Assembly: GCA_001931875.2 (NCBI GenBank)
Contig: MSJH02000258.1
Location: forward strand, 1-44,532
Source: Byssochlamys sp. IMV 00236
Lineage: Eukaryota; Ascomycota; Eurotiomycetes; Eurotiales; Thermoascaceae
DNA: 44,532 nucleotides
Direction of reading: 5' to 3'
The notes below the pieces were generated by a model, which saw only the letters and a program-made list of their open reading frames with translations, did no database searches and had not been told where the DNA came from. Numbering within the stretch: the first letter of the stretch is position 1; each line of letters begins with the position of its first letter. This document shows, piece after piece, positions 9,701 through 19,647 of this stretch. A program made the position numbers and the translations under genes.

Positions 9701-11017
9701 TTTGCAAAGGCTTGAGTAGCCTACACCGTTAAAGGCAAGTTCTAGACCCTTTTCATATTCCCGTTGGGCTCCTTGGATATCACCCAGAGCATACTTTAAG
9801 TTTCCCTTTGCATAAAACAAATTTTGCAATCGAGGCAATTGGTGAGGAGGAAGCTGTTTTGGCATCTTCAGTGGCTCTGTTGCACTTGTGCTGTAAAAGT
9901 ATTTTTCCACAAATTCACATACAGTCAATGCTTCCTTGTATCGAGGATTATCTCCTTCAGCTCGATTGTCCACTTTGGCGCACAACACGCCTACAAGATT
10001 TTCTACTGCATCCCAGTATCCGGGTCGTAATTTAACAGCTTGGTACCACCATCTTTCTGCCTCAGCTGCTTTGCCCATTGTTCTAAGTGTTGTACCAATG
10101 TTGCTCATTGCCTCTACATAGTTTGCATCATGTTTCAAGATGAGTTGATTAAATTGAAGTGACGATGCATAATCCTGATAAGAATAGTAAACGCAAGCCA
10201 ATAGCAGGATGGTAGGCAGGTGGTTTGGAAATGCATCGTGTAATGAATGAAGTAGAGGTAACAGATAAGGGTTTTGGGGTGCAGTTGAATACAGATTATG
10301 GGCGAATTGTAATAGATTTTCTCGTAATTCATCTGATGAGGTAGAATGCAATATGTGGGCTGATATTTCAGGATATACAGTGCCTTGAGCTGAAGATACT
10401 GTTGCTGAAGCAGCAGCAGCAGCGGCGGCGGCAGCATTAAGATATGGATTGGATACAGGAGGAAGAGTAGTAGTAGTAGGGCCCAAGGTTGTAGGAAATG
10501 GTTGAGGAATGATGTTATTGAAAGAGTGCTGTCTAATAATTCTTCTATGATGATCATGATTCATAGGATGCTGTTGGTTAAGTATATATTGTTGTTGAAG
10601 TAATTGAGAATGACGATGCTTCTGTTGATAATCGTGATCAACACGACTAGAGAGATATTGTCTACGTTTTGGGTCATAATAATGGTTTACCCAGCCACTT
10701 TCGAAATAATAACTTGATAGTGTAGGTGATTGTGGAGGTGCCATGATAGGTGGTGTGTATTCTAATTGTTGTTGTTGTTGCTGTTGTTGTTCTAGTATGA
10801 CTTGTTCATGTAGGTTTGCACTCAAGCTTTGTTGGTTAGTCAAGAGTGCTTGTTGAAATGTAGGCGACATTTGCTGAAAATAAGCAAAAGCTGCCGAGTC
10901 ATCATAGATCTATAAGGGAATAATGCTGAGCTTATATGTTTATTTATTGTTATTGTTATTTACATTAGGAATACTGTTTGTAAACATGACTTGATTCTGA
11001 CCAAGATATCCAGCCAT
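6779..11017 (-). CDS. OGT: O-GlcNAc transferase (TPR + GT41)
   Basis: Two exons: 11017-10964 encodes MAGYLGQNQVMFTNSIPN; after a 54-nt intron, exon 2 (10909-6779) continues IYDDSAAFAYFQQMSP. Total 1394 residues. The N-terminus is Gln/His-rich with poly-Gln and poly-Ala. TPR units follow (about residues 220-330, and 620-710 with YTNLGSLLKDMGHLNEAVAM and LANLGNAIKDMGR). The GT41 domain begins near 924 (LGYVSSDF, NHPLSHLMQS), with HILINLNGYTKGARNE, FNQLYKLEP near 1161 (the catalytic-region Lys) and CNAHTTAADILWSGTP near 1242. OGT attaches GlcNAc to Ser/Thr of nuclear and cytosolic proteins; the HPxSHLMQS and CNxHTT blocks favour OGT over plant-type SPINDLY O-fucosyltransferase. Unusual: about 200 residues separate TPRs from the catalytic domain. 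Confidence 0.9.
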
Positions 11018-11089
11018 GCAATAAAAGGGAGGCAGAAAAGGGTATAATAAAATAAAGAAAGAAAGAGGTCACACGATTATTTGATTGTA

Positions 11090-11952
11090 TTATTTTAGCT
11101 CGATTTTTTTCATTTGACTGAAACAAGATTGACTACAGGCATGGAATAAATAAGAGTTGGACATAAAATATAAATCCGAGTGACATCGTATGGAATCACA
11201 GTGATAACAAAGTGAAGCTATTGATGGGTTGGGTAATATATCATGTTGCATAGATTCTGGTAAATGTTCTTTAACGATCTCTCTTGATTCTTCGTCTACA
11301 CAACATAGATGACCCACTATTTGATAACAAATCGCCTTTAGGGACATGATCGACTGGGATATATCTTGTTCTAATGGGTTCTTTTCAATCCAAAGTTGCC
11401 AAAATTGAATTTTCTTTAACTCTGCTGGTAAATACTTTAGCTGATTATGCGTCAAATCAAGTACGCTCAAATGTTTTAATCTTCCTATCTGTGTTGGTAA
11501 TTCTTGGATTTCATTGTTGTGTAAATATAATTCTTTTAGGTTGATTAATAATCCAACCTCTTTTGGTATCTTCTTGATCTTGTTGTAACCCAGATTTAAT
11601 TCTTCTAAACTTGTCAATTTCCATAATTCATCAGGGAGTTCCTTGATATTATTATTTTGTAGTAATAAGGAGGTCAATTGGTTTAGATAACCTATGGCTG
11701 GTATTGCAATAGACTATATATATATATATATATATGCAGTCAGGATCAGTTTCCTTGTTCTTTATTGTACTTTATATTGTCCTTTACCAAACAATCAATT
11801 TGTTTAAAGGCCAAATATGCTTTATTCGCAAAACATATCGTCTTTATAGGCTCTTTCTTTTTATTGTCTTTTTCCTTTTTATAGACAGTGGCTGTGCATC
11901 CATTCATATACCATAAAACTACAAATGTTGACTCGTGATTACTGCTGTTCAT
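11090..11952 (-). CDS. Leucine-rich repeat protein with Cys-rich C-terminus
   Basis: Exons 11952-11788 and 11713-11090 with a 74-nt intron (containing a TA repeat) give 262 residues. Five short LRRs of the LxxLxLxxNxIxxLPxxI type span about residues 65-155 (LNLGYNKIKKIPKEV, LYLHNNEIQELPTQI, LDLTHNQLKYLPAEL). The tail holds spaced cysteines (CYHCDSIRCH and CSQSC) that might bind a metal. The N-terminal 55 residues show no domain. Such small LRR proteins act as binding scaffolds; the partner is unknown. The stop lies only 72 bp upstream of the OGT start on the same strand. Confidence 0.75.
11715..11735. repeat. (TA)n microsatellite in an intron
   Basis: About ten TA units just inside the 3' end of the LRR-gene intron, next to its TATAG acceptor. 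Confidence 0.9.
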
Positions 11953-12326
11953 GGGCTAAACCTTTATAAAAGACAAAGAAAGAAAGAAATAATATTTTTA
12001 AAGAACAGCTTATTGATATTTTATCATATTTATGCATCCATTCAAAGCCACCTTTTATTGACTATAGTACTCCTTCTTTGTATTGTGTACATCGATGGTG
12101 TATATATACATATGTGTGACGATCTTTGCGGGGGAGAAGAGAGAGAGTGTGTGAGGGGTGAGAGAAATAGCCAAAGAGGGAAAGAGGCTAAGACAAACAA
12201 AGAGAGAGACACAGACACACGGAAAATTGAATTATTTCTCTCCCTCTCTCTCTTTTTTTCTTTCTTTCTTTTTATATAAAATAGATATACACACTTGTAA
12301 AAAAAAAAAAGAGAGAAACTATAAAC
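11953..12326. promoter_or_regulatory. Shared divergent promoter region
   Basis: 374 bp between two diverging starts. It is rich in GA/CT runs (about 12130-12260) and ends with an A-run before the plus-strand ATG. Open frames here on both strands are low-complexity and not credible genes. Confidence 0.45.
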
Positions 12327-13383
12327 ATGTATAGAACAACTGCCTCTGGTTATCGTAGTGATAGTGAAGAAGAAGAAGAAGTACAATCCTATAGGATGTC
12401 AGATATATCACAACCTGCTTCACCCTCTACTTCCTCATATAATAAAATGAGTGTAGACTCTGAAGACGCAAGATCAATTGCTTCAACTACTTCCTTATCT
12501 GAAAAATTACCAAAACAGATCAATCACATATCAAAGATCACCCATTCTACTCGATTCACTCAGGACGATGATAGTAATAATAATAATAATAATAAATATA
12601 AAGGCATCTTTCGTGAAAAGCGTGATCCAGAAAAAAGAAGCGTTCATAGAAGAAGTTCATTATTGGTAATATATACAACTCTTGTTTCTCTCATGCGTGT
12701 TGATGATTTTATTATTTAGCCAAAATCAAAAGCTTTACTAAGGGTGATCGATCAAGCAGAGGTACAACAAAAAGGGTGTTTAAAAGATGTAGCATCAACA
12801 TTTTTTATTATTATAGGAAGATACTCGCTTTTTAGATATTGAAATGCGTAAAGAAAAAGAGCTACAACAAAAAATAACAGATCCAAATCAAAATGATGTT
12901 CCAGCTGCTTCATGGACAAAAGTACTGGATTTTCCTTATTATCAATGTTCAAAGCTAAATCCAGAAGTAGAAATGACAGTAAGTTTATTTCGTTATTAAC
13001 AGCATAATACTAAGAAATGTATCAAGAATTTACAATTAGATAATTTACCGTCACCTATACAACAGACATATAGATCTATAAAGCGTAAAGGTAAAAATAG
13101 ACTGAATTCATTGTTCCAGGCCATTTTTTTAATGTATTCTTAAGCCTCAGAAGATAGATTTGAACCTTATCCAGCATTTAGTCTAAAACGTAGAGCAGTT
13201 TCTCCTTCTGTTTCTTTATCAGGGTCACCTATCCTGACAGGCATATCAAGTCCACCCACCAGTTTTTGTCCTTCTCCTTCTCCGAATGCTGCCAGTAGAT
13301 CTTACCAACAAAAGCCTGTTGATACTTCCTTCAACTTGCAGGATGCAAGTGGTGGATTAAGCCGTATGTCATTAAGTGAATGA
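12327..13383 (+). CDS. Ser/Pro-rich protein of unknown function
   Basis: Five exons: 12327-12665, 12720-12761, 12817-12978, 13027-13090, 13145-13383, giving 281 residues. Acidic/Ser-rich start (SDSEEEEEVQSYRMSD), then RREVH-type basic stretch RSVHRRSSLL, a block PKSKALLRVIDQAEEDTRFL and EMRKEKELQQKI, SWTKVLDFPYYQCSKLNPE, YRSIKRKG, and a Ser/Pro-rich tail ending SRMSLSE. The third intron is uncertain: acceptors at 24, 36 and 48 nt are all in frame; 48 nt (branch TACTAAG) was chosen because the shortest is below normal intron size. It looks like a phosphoregulated intracellular protein; family not recognised. Convergent with the next gene, 25 bp between stops. Confidence 0.65.
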
Positions 13384-13408
13384 TAATAAAGCAAAACAAT
13401 TTTATTTA

Positions 13409-14904
13409 TTATGAAAACTTGTAAGAATCTGAGTCATCAATCAACTTTTCACGGTATTTAGCTTTCAATTCTTCAAGCACTTGTGGATTCATGGTTGGTA
13501 TACTCTTCTTTTGTTGTTCTACTTGTTCTCTTCTGGTTGCAGATTCGATCTCTTCTGATAATGAAATTTGTTTCACTTGTCTTTCTTTTTGTTGTTCTCC
13601 CATTTGAGTTGCTTTCAAGAGCCTTTCATTAAGAGAAGATGAGTTAGTAGATGAGCCACCACTCGATGTCCAAAAGACATCATCATCTTCATCCCAGAGC
13701 TTTCTCTGTAAAGTGGACATTCTCTTTGGTTTACTGTGTTTTTCGATTCTAGAAGGTGATTGAGGTGAAAGACTAGATTTTCTCTTTGCATTGATCCCGT
13801 GTATTTCTTTCCAAAATCTATTACAGACTCTGGTTCCACCTGGGGTTCTATTGTTGTTGTTTTTGTGATATTAGAAATGTACACAAGTGTGATGATATAG
13901 ATTACCTAATGATTTCAGCAGATTTCAGTTTGGCAGTAGATATTTCATGAAATAGATCATTTGTATTTGGTGTCGTATTGGTCTTGTTTACAGATCGTGA
14001 TGTGTCTAATTTCTTTGTATCTGGACTGTAATAGTTGGCTGATTTCTTATTGTTGTTATTATCTGTTGATTGTGGAGGTGTTAGATATGTATTTCTGAAT
14101 GTGGTCTGTGGTGTTGTATATGTATTGTTGTTTTCATTGTCACTTTTAACATTATTATTCTTTTGAGAGGGTATCTGTTCATCTTCTTTATCATCAAAGA
14201 AAGAATATTCTTCTGCCAAATAAGAAGACTAGAGTAAAAAGGTTAAAAAAAAAAGAGAATGAACAAGTACTGTAAACTTGCCTGTCTTTTGATAACAGAG
14301 ATATTTGATTGTAATCTATCAATTCTTGTCGTTTCTTCCTTTAATAAATCCAATAAAGAAGGATACTTGTTATCTTCTCTTTTATCAAATGGTTTGTCTA
14401 TACTCATGATGCTATTGTTATCCAATTCTGTTTGATCATCAGTTATTTCAGACTCTGTTTCTTCATAAAATGGATTGAGACTGGGATAGTCTGTCACTGT
14501 GAATGATTATTAGCACATGTCTATTCTCTTACTGTTTATACCTTCTCTTAAAGTGTGTCTCTCGAATAAGGGAGTAAGTGAAGTTCTGTTGTACTCTTGC
14601 TCAATTCTCTTTTGTTTAAGAAATGACTTTGTACGTTCAGTAGTTTCTGGTGTCTTTTTTATAATACGACTCTATTGAACATAATGTAAACACGTATAAA
14701 AGTGTATCATAATCTATTTACTGTTGATGTCTTTGGAGTCAGCTTAGACATTAGACTTCCATAAAAACTCTCAAAGTCTTTTGTTGCCTTTGTTTGTGCT
14801 GATTTGATAGCATCCACAAAAGGTGTTAAAGCTCTTAATGGAGAAGAACTAATAGTATTTCTCTCTGGTGTCCTTATTGCTGGATTCCTACGAGGTGAAT
14901 ACAT
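13409..14904 (-). CDS. Unknown protein rich in proline-directed phosphorylation sites
   Basis: Five exons on the minus strand: 14904-14722, 14671-14542, 14496-14282, 14228-13906, 13847-13409; 429 residues. The third intron (14281-14229) starts CAG/GCAAGT, a GC-AG intron; all GT alternatives break the frame. The N-terminus MYSPRRNPAIRTPERN opens a protein with about 14 Ser/Thr-Pro sites, four fitting the full CDK pattern (SPRR, TPER, SPLR, SPSR). A conserved-looking block TPGGTRVCNRFWKEIHG sits near residue 285, and the C-terminus is charged helix (EELKAKYREKLIDD). A cell-cycle or chromosome role is suggested only by the CDK sites. Family not recognised. Confidence 0.7.
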
Positions 14905-15051
14905 GATTAAGAAGGAAAAAAAGCCCAAGCAACAACAAAAAATAAAAAATAAAATTTTATACTCCACTTTCGATTCTCTTTCTCTGTCTCTCTCTTTTCT
15001 CTCTTTTTTACGCGTTTAATCTAAAACACGCGTCTGTGTTATTTTATCATT

Positions 15052-15532
15052 TTACTTTTTATTATCAATGATTTTCTGCATAGATTCAAGTTCTTCTTCT
15101 AACTGTCTTTTTGATTTCAATTCGTGTTCTCTTTCTGATTGCCTCAGTCTTTCTCTTTCCATTTTATAACGCCTATCTCTTTCACTATATTGATCCTTAT
15201 AAAACTCAACTGCATCTTTATCATCTTTTGTTAGCACAGCAGGTGTACTGCGATGTTGTCGAGAATCATATACTATTTACTATTTAAAATGATGTTCATA
15301 TTTTCTTATTCTCTACTTTACCCCAGTACGCAGCATAAACTAATCCTGAAACGGCTGCAGCAACTTTGGCTCTTTTGACATTTTGTCTGAATTTATATAT
15401 TCTTTCTGCTTGTTCAAAGGATCCTGGTGGTCCAATCGCTTTTGGTTCAAGACGATCCAAGACATGTTTAAATCCATAAACTGCGGCACCAGCTATGGCT
15501 GCTAGCACAACAGGTGGTAATCTAGGAATCAT
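15052..15532 (-). CDS. Small membrane protein with coiled-coil tail
   Basis: Exons 15532-15322 and 15272-15052 with a 49-nt intron encode 143 residues. Hydrophobic segments lie at about 7-21 (PVVLAAIAGAAVYGF) and 57-72 (AKVAAAVSGLVYAAYW). From about 85 the protein is a highly charged helix (DRRYKMERERLRQSEREHE), a probable coiled coil. The splice rebuilds a Val codon from G and TA. A mitochondrial or ER location is possible but not shown. The start is 79 bp from the diverging neighbour. Confidence 0.75.
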
Positions 15533-15611
15533 TTTTTAAAAATTAAAAAGGAAAAAGCCAAATAGAATTTCTTTTCTTTTTTATTTACTCACAGCATTTT
15601 TTTTTTTTTTC
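15533..15611. promoter_or_regulatory. 79-bp bidirectional promoter
   Basis: The only DNA between two diverging start codons; it holds T-rich tracts including a 13-T run just before the plus-strand ATG. It must serve as the core promoter and 5' UTR of both genes unless a start lies elsewhere. Confidence 0.5.
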
Positions 15612-16114
15612 ATGAGCAATTTATATAAAAGACCAACTAATAAAGGTAAAATACGACAACAACATTATAAAACCAACAAGAAGCATCCTATTGGACAAAT
15701 AGTGTCTACAGTACCACAGTTGGCTATTACATTGGCTATTTTATTTTGTTTATCAACATATTATCAAGCAGACCTCATTCAACAGTAATACAATATTAGA
15801 TATAATTTATATGCTCACTCATATTTAATAGTAGCAAAGTATTTTCTATATCTTGTATATCTTTCATCATCATGTCTACTATCTTTCTCATTCTTCAACT
15901 AAGTGGCGCAGAATACAGAAACTGGGAGCAGAATCCAAAAACACGTCGTTATATTCAAGTGGCAAGTGCAAGTGCAGTCATATCATTCGTTGGATTTACT
16001 TGTTCTTATTGGCATATATACAGTCTATTCTCACCTGTCTTTGTCAGTTGTCAATTCATCTTTGTTACTTCTTTCTTGACCGTCTTGTTGTCTATAAAAG
16101 ATTTATTGTCTTGA
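15612..16114 (+). CDS. Four-span membrane protein of unknown function
   Basis: Exons 15612-15784 and 15832-16114, joined over a 47-nt GT-AG intron that rebuilds a His codon, give 151 residues. A basic N-terminus (YKRPTNKGKIRQQHYKTNKK) is followed by four hydrophobic helices at about 34-51, 61-81, 100-121 and 123-146. A polar loop RNWEQNPKTRRYIQ sits between helices 2 and 3. The exons look like separate small ORFs and would be missed or split without the intron. Topology suggests ER or another endomembrane; no family recognised. The following gene starts only 37 bp downstream on the same strand. Confidence 0.65.
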
Positions 16115-16151
16115 TTTTTCCCTTTTTCTTTCCTTTTTTTTTTGTTCCCAA

Positions 16152-17306
16152 ATGGACAACACTAGTTTAAAAGAGTTATGTCACACGCTTCAGATTATTC
16201 AAAACAAGATATCTGAATGCAATCATGAACAAAGAAAAGTCATCAAAAAGATAACAACCAAAAGAGCCTTGTTACAAGAAGCATATCAAGTATTGCAAAG
16301 TGACCTTCAAAACGCGCTTTTGGAGAATAAAATCAATGTTCAAAAGATGCCACGACCCATTTCGATACCAGATGATCTAATACCTTTATTGTCTAATTCA
16401 ATGACAGAATTTACCATTGCCAAAAATGACTTGATAACAACAACAGCAACAAAGATTGGCCTCACTACCTGTCGAGCTTGGTTACGTCCGAGTCAAAGAG
16501 TCTGGATTCAAGCAGAAGGCATTGTTTTGTAAGAATATGAATAGAAACAGTCTATATGTAGCTTATACACTCTGTTAGATCATCTATTGATGAAGCATAT
16601 TTAAGTTGTTTACCAAACAGCTTATTACCAGAGACTGTCTATTTAAATCGTCATCTGACAGAAGATAAAGCATACTTTTATTGTTCTTTTGATCTATTAC
16701 CAGACATACAACCAACTGAAATCATGAATGCATTAAAGATAGTTTGCATCTACAAGTTTAATGATCAGTATAATCAAACTGACTCATATAGTGTAGAATG
16801 GATACAGGATGTAGATGACCTTGGCTGGACAAGTAAACAAACCCAGTATATGGCATGAAAATATACTTATTCATAATAGAAATGATATCCTTTTTACCTA
16901 GCATGGTTCCTGCTTATTTCCCATATTGTATAGCAGTCAAGCAGAAAATGTCAATGGACAGACTTCAGGACTTAACCAAGGTAAGTAAAGGACTTATATA
17001 TATATATGTATTATTATTCCTAATGTTTAGTTTGAAAAGGGAATCGCTATAGATAAACATTATCTACTGTTGAGTCATCAATCCTGTTTAATTCATTTAT
17101 TCAATCAAGACTACTTGATCATCTATGGTTCATCACAATCAGGTATCCCACAGGTAGCACGATTATTTACTGGACAATGCCTGCTACAGAACCCACCCGA
17201 TGAAAAAGACGTGATCCTTTCTCTTGGAGATATGATGCTTGTAAACAATCATGCAGAATTTATTATTGCGCGAGCAAAAATAGCCTTAAATTTAAGCACG
17301 TTTTAG
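16152..17306 (+). CDS. Protein of unknown function, N-terminal coiled coil
   Basis: Exons 16152-16528, 16579-16845, 16902-16980, 17031-17306 (introns 50, 56 and 50 nt) encode 332 residues. The first 60 residues form a likely coiled coil (LQIIQNKISECNHEQRKVIK). The rest is globular: FTIAKNDLITTTATKIGL, RAWLRPSQRVWIQAEGIVL, AYFYCSFDLLP, LLSHQSCLIHLFNQDYLI and a C-terminal helical stretch. All four junctions keep frame, so the model is sound although the family is not recognised. Its stop lies inside the 3' coding end of TRP4 on the other strand. Confidence 0.7.
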
Positions 17307-18509
17307 AGTTTCTTCTCTAAAGATTTCCAGCACTTGCTTTGCTTGACCATTCTGAATCGATGCTCGAGCCTTTTGGACACCATCCTTAAAATCAGATGAA
17401 ATTCCAGAGACGACGAGTAATGCGGCTGCATTTAGCAAGACAAAATCTAGAATTGGATGATCCTCTTGTAGTTTTCCATTCAGTAAATCCTTCAAAATTT
17501 CTGCATTTTCATAGCAGTCACCCCCTTTGACTTCTGATAGTGGATGTGTCTTTAGACCAAAATCTCTTGTTGGATGTAAAGTGCCTGTAATAATCTCACC
17601 ACCTTCATGAATTCTCCAATACTATAAAATATATTTAATACATGGAATACATTTGCACCAATACACACTTACATTGGTTTCGCCTTCTGTACTAATCTAT
17701 TTATCATCATTAGCCTCTCTTTCTCTCTCTCTATTCAGTTTATATTATCACATACCTCATCCAATCTTTCAGCCCCACAAACAACCAGCGCCTCTTTTAC
17801 ACCTGTCAACTTTAATGCATTTGCCATGAGTTCACCTATTTCAGGGGAATGTACGCCTACGACTACCCGAGCAGGTTTTGCCGGGTTACTCATAGGTCCT
17901 AACATATTGAATACTGTGGGTACTGCAATCTCCTTTCGTAATGTGGCCACGTGCTTCATTGCTGGATGATAAGTTTGTGAAAAGAGGAAACAAAAGTTGG
18001 TTCGATCAATAATGCCTGCAACTTGATCTGGCTGGACATGTGCAATCTGACAGTCAAGGGCCTCCATGAGATCAGCAGATCCTGATTTGGAAGATGCAGC
18101 ACGATTGCCATGCTATTTATCATCATTAGAAAAAAAAAGAAGCTAAACACATAGCTGATCTTACTTTGGCTACTTTTGCACCAGCACCAGCTGCAACAAT
18201 TGAAGCAGTAGTTGACACGTTGTATGTGTTATGACCATCTCCACCTGTACCTACGATATCTACAACATTTCCAGCTAGATCTTCATGTCCATCATAAGGC
18301 ACCACTCGAGCATGACTACGCATCGCGTTTGCACATGCGGCCACGATTCTTGGATCTTTATCTTTATGCTGTAATTTTAAGGAAACCAAGAATGCTGAAA
18401 TTTGACTTGGTGTAGCTGAGCCTTTCATGATATCATTCACTGCTGATTCAGCATCTTCAGGTGTGAATTGCTCTGGGAAATGGACCAGTTTTTTTAGTGT
18501 AGTCTTCAT
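17292..18509 (-). CDS. TRP4: Anthranilate phosphoribosyltransferase
   Basis: Four exons: 18509-18165, 18112-17756, 17696-17673 (24 nt) and 17621-17292; 351 residues. Marks of the family: GTGGDGHNTYNVSTTAS near residue 87 (PRPP binding), KHGNRAASSKSGSADLMEAL directly across the first splice, NMLGPMSNPAKPA, and VCGAERLDE followed by the micro-exon ISTEGETN. It transfers phosphoribosyl from PRPP to anthranilate, the second step of tryptophan synthesis. The start ATG was chosen at MKTTLKKL, matching usual length; an in-frame upstream ATG would add 34 non-conserved residues. Overlaps the convergent neighbour by 15 bp of coding sequence. Confidence 0.92.
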
Positions 18510-19647
18510 TTGATAGATTTTTTTAAAAGGAAAAAAAAAAGCCAATAGATTAAAATGAAAAGCTGGCGGAAAAGTAAATTGAGAGTGAGTCAGAATTATT
18601 CGTTCAGGCACACAAGGACATTATTTATCAGCCAATTGCTGGTGTAGAATCAGTGACAATCCACAAAGATAAGCTAAATATAGATTGAACTGATAAACTC
18701 CATTTACCTGTCATTTTACAAAGAAAATACTTTTTCTTGCTTGAATTCATAATAAGATCATGAGAGATCAACAGTTCGTCTCTGACTCTCTCGCTCTCTC
18801 TCTTGCTTTCTCTCCCTGGAGTTTATTGCCTTGTGTAAGGTGCCACGATTATGCATTAATTGCACTGTTCATCCCTTCTTTTTTTTTTTTTTTTAAACTA
18901 GATAAATTACTTTATGGCCAGGAAGTAAAGTAATCCTTTTATGAGTTCAAATTGCTGTAAAAGTGTTGTCTTTCTTTTTATTAAAGACATTGTAGATTAC
19001 ATAAAGAGTTGTATCTTGTTAACAAATCCTCCTCCTATTATTTTCTTTTATATTAAATACCAATGATCGCCCCCCTTTTTTACAAGATTATCAGAAAGGG
19101 GAGAAAGAAAGGACAGTGACAGTGAGCGCGGATGTATTACGTAATTCTATCTTTTTCTCCTTTTCCCCTTGAGGTGTGTAGGCGTGTAATTCTGGGAGTG
19201 ACTAAATTCCACTCTTTTTAGAGCATAAATTTATACAAATAAAGAAAATAGATTGGAATGTAATTATCATTAACCCAAGTATTAAACAGTGATTTCACTA
19301 AAATGAACAAGAAGTAATAAGTAATAAGTAGTAGTACTGTCTGTGGTTAATGTAGTCTTGGTCATAGACACGTACTGTCAGCCTCAACTTAATAAATCAC
19401 ATGGAACTGTTCCCAAAATTTAGGAATGATCCAAATTTTCTTTTGTTATAAATATATATACAAATATATATATATGCTAGATCAAAGTTCCTTTGGTCAA
19501 TGATAATTAAAACGAACCAAGACTCCCTTTGATACATGTCACGGAACATTTTGAATTCTTTTTAATCCTTTCTTTTTCTCTTTTCTTCCATTTTCTACTT
19601 TTTTTTTGCATGAAGTAAAAGCAATTATATTATATTATAATAAAAAA
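18510..19647. other. Divergent TRP4/FKS1 promoter region
   Basis: 1.1 kb between two start codons, the largest gene-to-gene gap in the central block. It holds a T16-like run near 18880, CT-rich runs and short TA repeats near 19450. A long regulatory region fits FKS1, which is normally controlled by cell-wall stress, but no specific site is proven. Confidence 0.5.

Noticed and set aside
7200..10557. Several ORFs on both strands inside the OGT gene
   Set aside because: Shadow frames of the long OGT exon.
11935..12386. 114-codon ORFs on both strands
   Set aside because: Low-complexity GA/CT repeats in a promoter region open both strands by chance.
12979..13002. 24-nt intron in the 281-residue gene
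   Set aside because: Too short for normal spliceosomal introns; a 48-nt version with a TACTAAG branch site keeps the same frame.
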